Below, piece by piece: positions 59,332 through 64,000 of a DNA stretch of 64,000 nt. Made by a program: the position numbers and the translations under genes. The notes beneath the pieces were generated by a model that searched no databases, had not been told where the DNA came from, and worked only from the letters and a program-made list of their open reading frames with translations. This DNA is from Rhipicephalus microplus (taxonomy: Eukaryota; Arthropoda; Arachnida; Ixodida; Ixodidae). Position 1 is the stretch's first letter. Each line of letters opens with the position of its first letter. The DNA lies in the NCBI RefSeq assembly GCF_043290135.1, contig NW_027464602.1, positions 5,394,001 to 5,458,000 of the forward strand, given 5' to 3'.

Positions 59332-62300
59332 CTTCAAAGCTATCAGCGCAAAGAAAAAAGCAACACACCACTCCAGGGAGGGCTCGAAACTCCAACCTTT
59401 CGGTTACCAGCCGATCGCGCTAGCCAATTGCGCCACGGAGACAGTCCTGCTCTACTCTCACCACCATCAGAACATATCTTCAAAGCTATCAGCCCAAAGA
59501 AAAAAAAGCGCTGTACCACCACCGGGTGGGCTCGAACCTCCGACCTTTTGGTTAACAGCCGATCGCGCTAGCCAATTGCGCCATGGAGACCGTCCTGCTC
59601 CAATCTCACCACCAACAGAACATATCTTCGAAGCTATCAGCCCAAAAAAAAAGCGCCGCACCACCACCGGGTGGGCTTGAACTACCAACTTTTCGGTTAA
59701 CAGCCGATCACGCTAGCCAATTGCGCCACGGAGACAGTCCTGCTTCACTCTCACCACCATCAGAACATATCTTCAAAGCTATCAGCCCAAAGAAAAAAAA
59801 AGCGCCACACCACCACCGGGAGAGCTCGAACCTCCAACTTTTCGGGTTACAGCCGATCGCGCTAGCCATTTGCGCCACGGAGACAGTGCTGCTCCACTCT
59901 CACCACCGTCAGAACATTTCTTCAGAGCTATCAGCCCAAAAAAAAGCGCCGCACCACCACCGGGTGGGCTCGAACCTCCAACCTTTCGGTTAACAGCCGA
60001 TCGCGCTAGCCAATTGCCCCACGGAGACAGTCGTGCTCCACTCTCACCACCGTCAGAACATTTCTTCAGAGCTATCACCCCAAAGAAAAAAAAGCGCCGC
60101 ACCACCACCGGGTGGGCTCGAACCTCCAACCTTTCGGTTAACAGCAAATCGCGCTAGCCAATTGCTCCATGGAGACAATCGTGCTCCACTCTCACCACCA
60201 TCAGAACATATCTTCGAAGCTATCAGCGCAAAGAAAAAAAAGCGCCGCACCACCACCGGGTGGGCTCGAACCTCCAACCTTTCGGTTAACAGCCCATCGC
60301 GCAAGCCAATTGCGCCACGGAGACAGTCCTGCTCCACTCTCACCACCATCAGAACATATCTTCAAAGGTATCAGCCCAAAGAAAAAAAAGCGCCGCACCA
60401 CCACTGGGTGGGCTCGAACCTCTGACTTTTCGGTTAACAGCCGATCATGCTAGCCAATTGCACCACGGAGACAGTCCTGCTCCCTTCACCACCATCAGAA
60501 CATATCTTCAAAGCTATCAGCCCAAAGAAAAAAACCACCGCACCACCACCAGGTGGGCTCGAACCTCCAACCTTTATGTTAACAGCCAATCGCGCTAGCC
60601 AATTGCGCCACGGAGACAGTCCTGCTCCACTCTCACCACCATAAGAACATATCTTCAAAGCTATCAGCACAAAGAAAAAAAAGCGCCGCACCACCACCGG
60701 GTGGGCTCAAACCTCCAACCTTTCGGTTAACAGCCGATCGCGCTAGCCAACTGCGCCACGGAGACAGTCGTGCTCCACTCTCACCACCATCAGAACATAT
60801 CTTCAAAGCTATCAGCGCAAAGAAAAAAGCAACACACCACTCCCGGGAGGGCTCGCGTGTCCAACCTTTCGGTTAACAGCCGATCGCGCTAACATATTGC
60901 GCCACGGAGACAGTCCTGCTCTACTCTCACCACCCTCAGAACATATCTTCAAAGCTATCAGCCCAAAGAAAAAAAAGCGCCGCACCACCGCCGGGTGGGC
61001 TCGAAACTCCAACCTTTCGGTCAACAGCCGATCGCGCTAGCCAATTGCGCCACGGAGACAGTCCTGCTCCACTCTCACCACCATCAGAACATATCTTCAA
61101 AGCTATCAGTCCAAAGAAAAAAAAGCGCCATACCACCACAGGGTGGGCTCGAACCTCCGACCTTTTGGTTAACAGCCGATCGCGCTAGCCAATTGCGCCA
61201 CGGAGACAGTCCTGCTCCACTCTCACCACCATCAGAACATATCTTCAAAGCTATCAGCGCAAAGAAAAAAAGCGCCGCACCACCACCGGGTGGGCTCGAA
61301 CCTCCAACTTTTCGGTTAACAGCCGATCACGCTAGCCAATTGCGCCACGAAGACAGTCCTGCTCCGCTCTCACCACCATCAGAACATATCTTCAAAGCTA
61401 TCAGCCCACAGAAAAAAAGCGCCGCACAACCACCGGGTAGGCTCGAACCTCCAACATTTCGGTTAACAGCCGATCACGCTAGCCAATTGCGCCACGGAGA
61501 CAGTCCTGCTCCACTCTCACCACCATCAGAACATATCTTCAAAGCTATCAGCCCACAGAAAAAAAAGCGCCGCACAACCACCGGGTGGGCTCGAACCTCC
61601 AAATTTTCGGTTAACAGCCGATCGCGCTAGCCAATTGCGCCACAGAGACAGCCACTATCACCACCATCAGAACATATCTTCAAAGCTATCAGCGCAAAGA
61701 AAAACGCAAAACACCACTCCCGGGAGGGCTCGAAACTCCAACCTTTCGGTCAACAGCCGATCGCGCTAGCCCATTGCGCCACGGAGACAGTCTTGCCCCC
61801 CTCTCACCACCATCAGAACATATCTTCAAAGCTATCAGCCCAAAGAAAAAAAGCACCGCACCACCACCGGATGGGCTCGAACCTCCAACCTTTCGGTTAA
61901 CAGTCGATCGCGCTAGCCAATTTCGCCACGGAGACAGTCGTGCTCCACTCTCACCACCATCAGAACATATCTTCAAAGCTATCAGCGCAAAGAAAAAAGC
62001 AAAACACCACTCCCGGGAGGGCTCGAACCTCCAACTTTTCGGTTAACAGCCGATCGCGCTGGCCAATTGCGCCACGCAGACAGTTCTGCTCCACTCTCAC
62101 CACCATCAGAACATAATTTCAAAGCTATTACCGCAAAGAAAAAAGCAACACACCACTCCCGGGAGGGCTCGAAACTCCAAACTTTCGATTAACAGCCGAT
62201 CGCGCTAGCCAGTTGCGCCACGGAGACAGTCGTGCTCCACTCTTACGACCATCAGAACATATCTTCAAAGCTATCAGCGCAAAGAAAAAAGCAAAACACC

Positions 62301-64000
62301 ACTCCCGGGAGGGCTCGAACCTCCAACTTTTCGGTTAACAGCCGATCGCGCTGGCCAATTGCGCCACGCAGACAGTCCTGCTCCACTCTCACCACCATCA
62401 GAACATAATTTCAAAGCTATTACCGAAAAGAAAAAAGCAACACACCACTCCCGGGAGGGCTCGAAACTCCAAACTTTCGATTAACAGCCGATCGCGCTAG
62501 CCCATTGCGCCACGGAGGCAGTCTTGCTCCACTCTCACCATCATCAGAACATATCTTCAAAGCTATCAGCGCAAAGAAAAAAAAGCGCTGCACCACCACT
62601 GGGTGGGCTCGAACCTCCAACCTTTCGGTTAACAGCCGATCGCGCTAGCCCATTGCGCCACGGAGACAGTCTTGCTCCACTCTCACCACCATCAGAACAT
62701 AACTTCAAAGCTATCAACGCAAAGAAAAAAGCAACACACCACTCCAGGGAGGGCTCGAAACTCCAACCTTTCGGTCAACAGCCGATCGCGCTAGCCCATT
62801 GCGCCACGCAGGCAGTCTTGCTCCACTCTCAACATCATCAGAACATATCTTCAAAGCTATCAGCCCAAAAAAAGCGCCATACCACCACCGGGTGGGCTCG
62901 AACCTCCGACCTTTTGGTTAACAGCCGATCGCGCTAGCCACTTGCGCCATGGAGACAGTCCTGCTCCACTTTCACCACCATCAGAACATATCTTCAAAGC
63001 TATCAGCCCAAAGATAAAAAAGCGCTGCACCACCACAGGGTGGGCTCGAACTACCAACGTTTCGGTTAACAGCCGATCACGCTAGCCAATTGCGCCATGG
63101 AGACAGTCCTGCTCCACTTTCACCACCATCAGAACATATCTTCAAAGCTATCAGCCCAAAGATAAAAAAGCGCTGCACCACCACAGGGTGGGCTCGAACC
63201 TCTGACTTTTCGGTTAACAGCCGATCGCGCAAGCCAATCGCGCCACGGAGACAGTCCTGCTCCCTCTCACCACCATCAGAACATATCTTCAAAGCTATCA
63301 GCCCAAAGAAAAAAAAGTGCCGCACCACCACCGGGTGGGCTCGAACCTCCAACCTTTCGGTTAACAGCCGATCGCGCTAGCCAATTGCGCCACGAAGACA
63401 GTCCTGGTCCACTCTCACCACCATCAGAACATATCTTCAAAGCTATTACCGCAAAGAAAAAAGCAACACACCACTCCCGGGAGGGCTCAAAACTCCAACC
63501 TTTCGGTTAACAGGCGATCGCGCTAGCCCATTGCGCCACGGAGGCAGTCCTGCTCCACTCTCACCACCATCAGAACATATCTTCAAAGCTATCAGCCCAT
63601 AGAAAAAAAGCGCCGCACAACCACCGGGTAGGCTCGAACCTCCAACTTTTCGGTTAACAGCCGATCACGCTAGCCAATTGCGCCACGGAGACAGTCCTGC
63701 TCCACTCTCACCACCATCAGAACATATCTTCAAAGCTATCAGCCCACAGAAAAAAAAGCGCCGCACAACCACCGGGTGGGCTCGAACCTCCAAATTTTTG
63801 GTTAACAGCCGATCGCGCTAGCCAATTGCGCCACCGAGACAGTCCTGCTCACTCTCACCACCATCAGAACATAATTTCAAAGCTATTACCGCAAAGAAAA
63901 AAGCAACACCCCACTCCCGGGAGGGCTCGAAACTCCAAACTTTCGATTAACAGCCGAGCGCGCTAGCCCATTGCGCCACGGAGGCAGTCTTGCTCCACTC
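59332..64000 (-). repeat. tRNA-Asn-derived 147-bp tandem array, block 3
   Basis: About 32 units, same orientation and classes as before, running off the right edge. The first stretch (59348-59870) matches 48280-48800 at a shift of 11,068 bp. The next (59.87-61.4 kb) matches 50.7-52.2 kb at ~9,157 bp. Local lesions include loss of about 11 bases in the leader near 61650 (gacagccactatcacc) and A-runs broken by T near 63015 and 63164 (aaagataaaaaagcg). No other genes are visible. Confidence 0.95.
59369..59442 (-). tRNA. tRNA-like unit with anticodon changed to GGT (Thr-type)
   Basis: First full unit right of the intact gypsy element. The anticodon loop is CTGGTAA (plus-strand acc at 59406-59408), which would read as Thr. 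The 3' acceptor strand is CTGGAGT and the T stem GGAGT/CCTCC has one mismatch. The same unit recurs near 21125, 25535, 30685, 35980, 41130 and 48335. Everything except the anticodon is that of the Asn unit, so it is most likely a drifted copy. Confidence 0.5.

Noticed and set aside
1..64000. CRISPR-like array
   Set aside because: The repeated part is the full 147-bp unit, there are no short direct repeats separated by unique spacers, no cas genes, and the sequence is eukaryotic.
1..64000. Hundreds of functional tRNA-Asn genes
   Set aside because: Acceptor and T stems are imperfect in the units I folded by eye, and anticodons have drifted in several subfamilies; I therefore call them tRNA-derived units and annotate only representatives.
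1..64000. C/D-box snoRNA in the spacer (minus-strand TGATGG and CTGA)
   Set aside because: The boxes are too close together and not at the ends of a closing stem, so no plausible snoRNA fold is present.

Overview
This window is almost entirely one satellite-like tandem array. Its unit is about 147 bp and carries, always on the minus strand, a 74-nt element recognisable as a eukaryotic tRNA-Asn(GTT). That element has a canonical A box, B box, anticodon arm and D arm, and it is followed about 9 nt later by a T-run of the kind that terminates RNA polymerase III. Dividing array length by unit length gives roughly 390 units. All units are in the same orientation and none is separated by unique DNA. 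Acceptor and T stems are imperfect in the units I folded by eye, so these look like tRNA-derived satellite units rather than a large set of functional tRNA genes. The Pol III signals are nevertheless well kept.

The organism is an animal, most likely an arthropod. The tRNA-like unit resembles arthropod nuclear tRNA-Asn, and the two interrupting elements are Ty3/gypsy retrotransposons with gag and pol of a type common in tick genomes. The tick assignment is a family-level impression, not something the sequence proves.

Layout: 1-2193 is array. 2194-3466 is a truncated, frameshifted gypsy element on the minus strand, with its 3' LTR, a polypurine tract and the integrase core remaining. 3467-54144 is array containing nested higher-order duplications: adjacent 2,062-bp copies at 9.9-14.0 kb, four copies of a ~5.15-5.3-kb block at 25.3-46.2 kb that form two adjacent 10,445-bp copies, and a 2,940-bp-shifted duplication at 49.3-53.7 kb. 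54145-59327 is a complete, apparently young gypsy element. It has identical 137-bp LTRs, a 4-bp ATAT target duplication, an intact gag, a -1 frameshift signal and an intact 1150-aa pol. 59332-64000 is array.

The most interesting observation is that both gypsy elements, in opposite orientations, joined the array at the same nucleotide of the unit. This is the ATAT that lies 35 bp upstream of the mature 5' end of a tRNA-like Pol III unit. It suggests either a strong ATAT sequence preference or Pol III-machinery-guided integration, as known for Ty3 and the Dictyostelium TRE elements. The genuine protein-coding content is limited to the two retrotransposons. The many open frames in the array are by-products of a 147-bp (49-codon) period.
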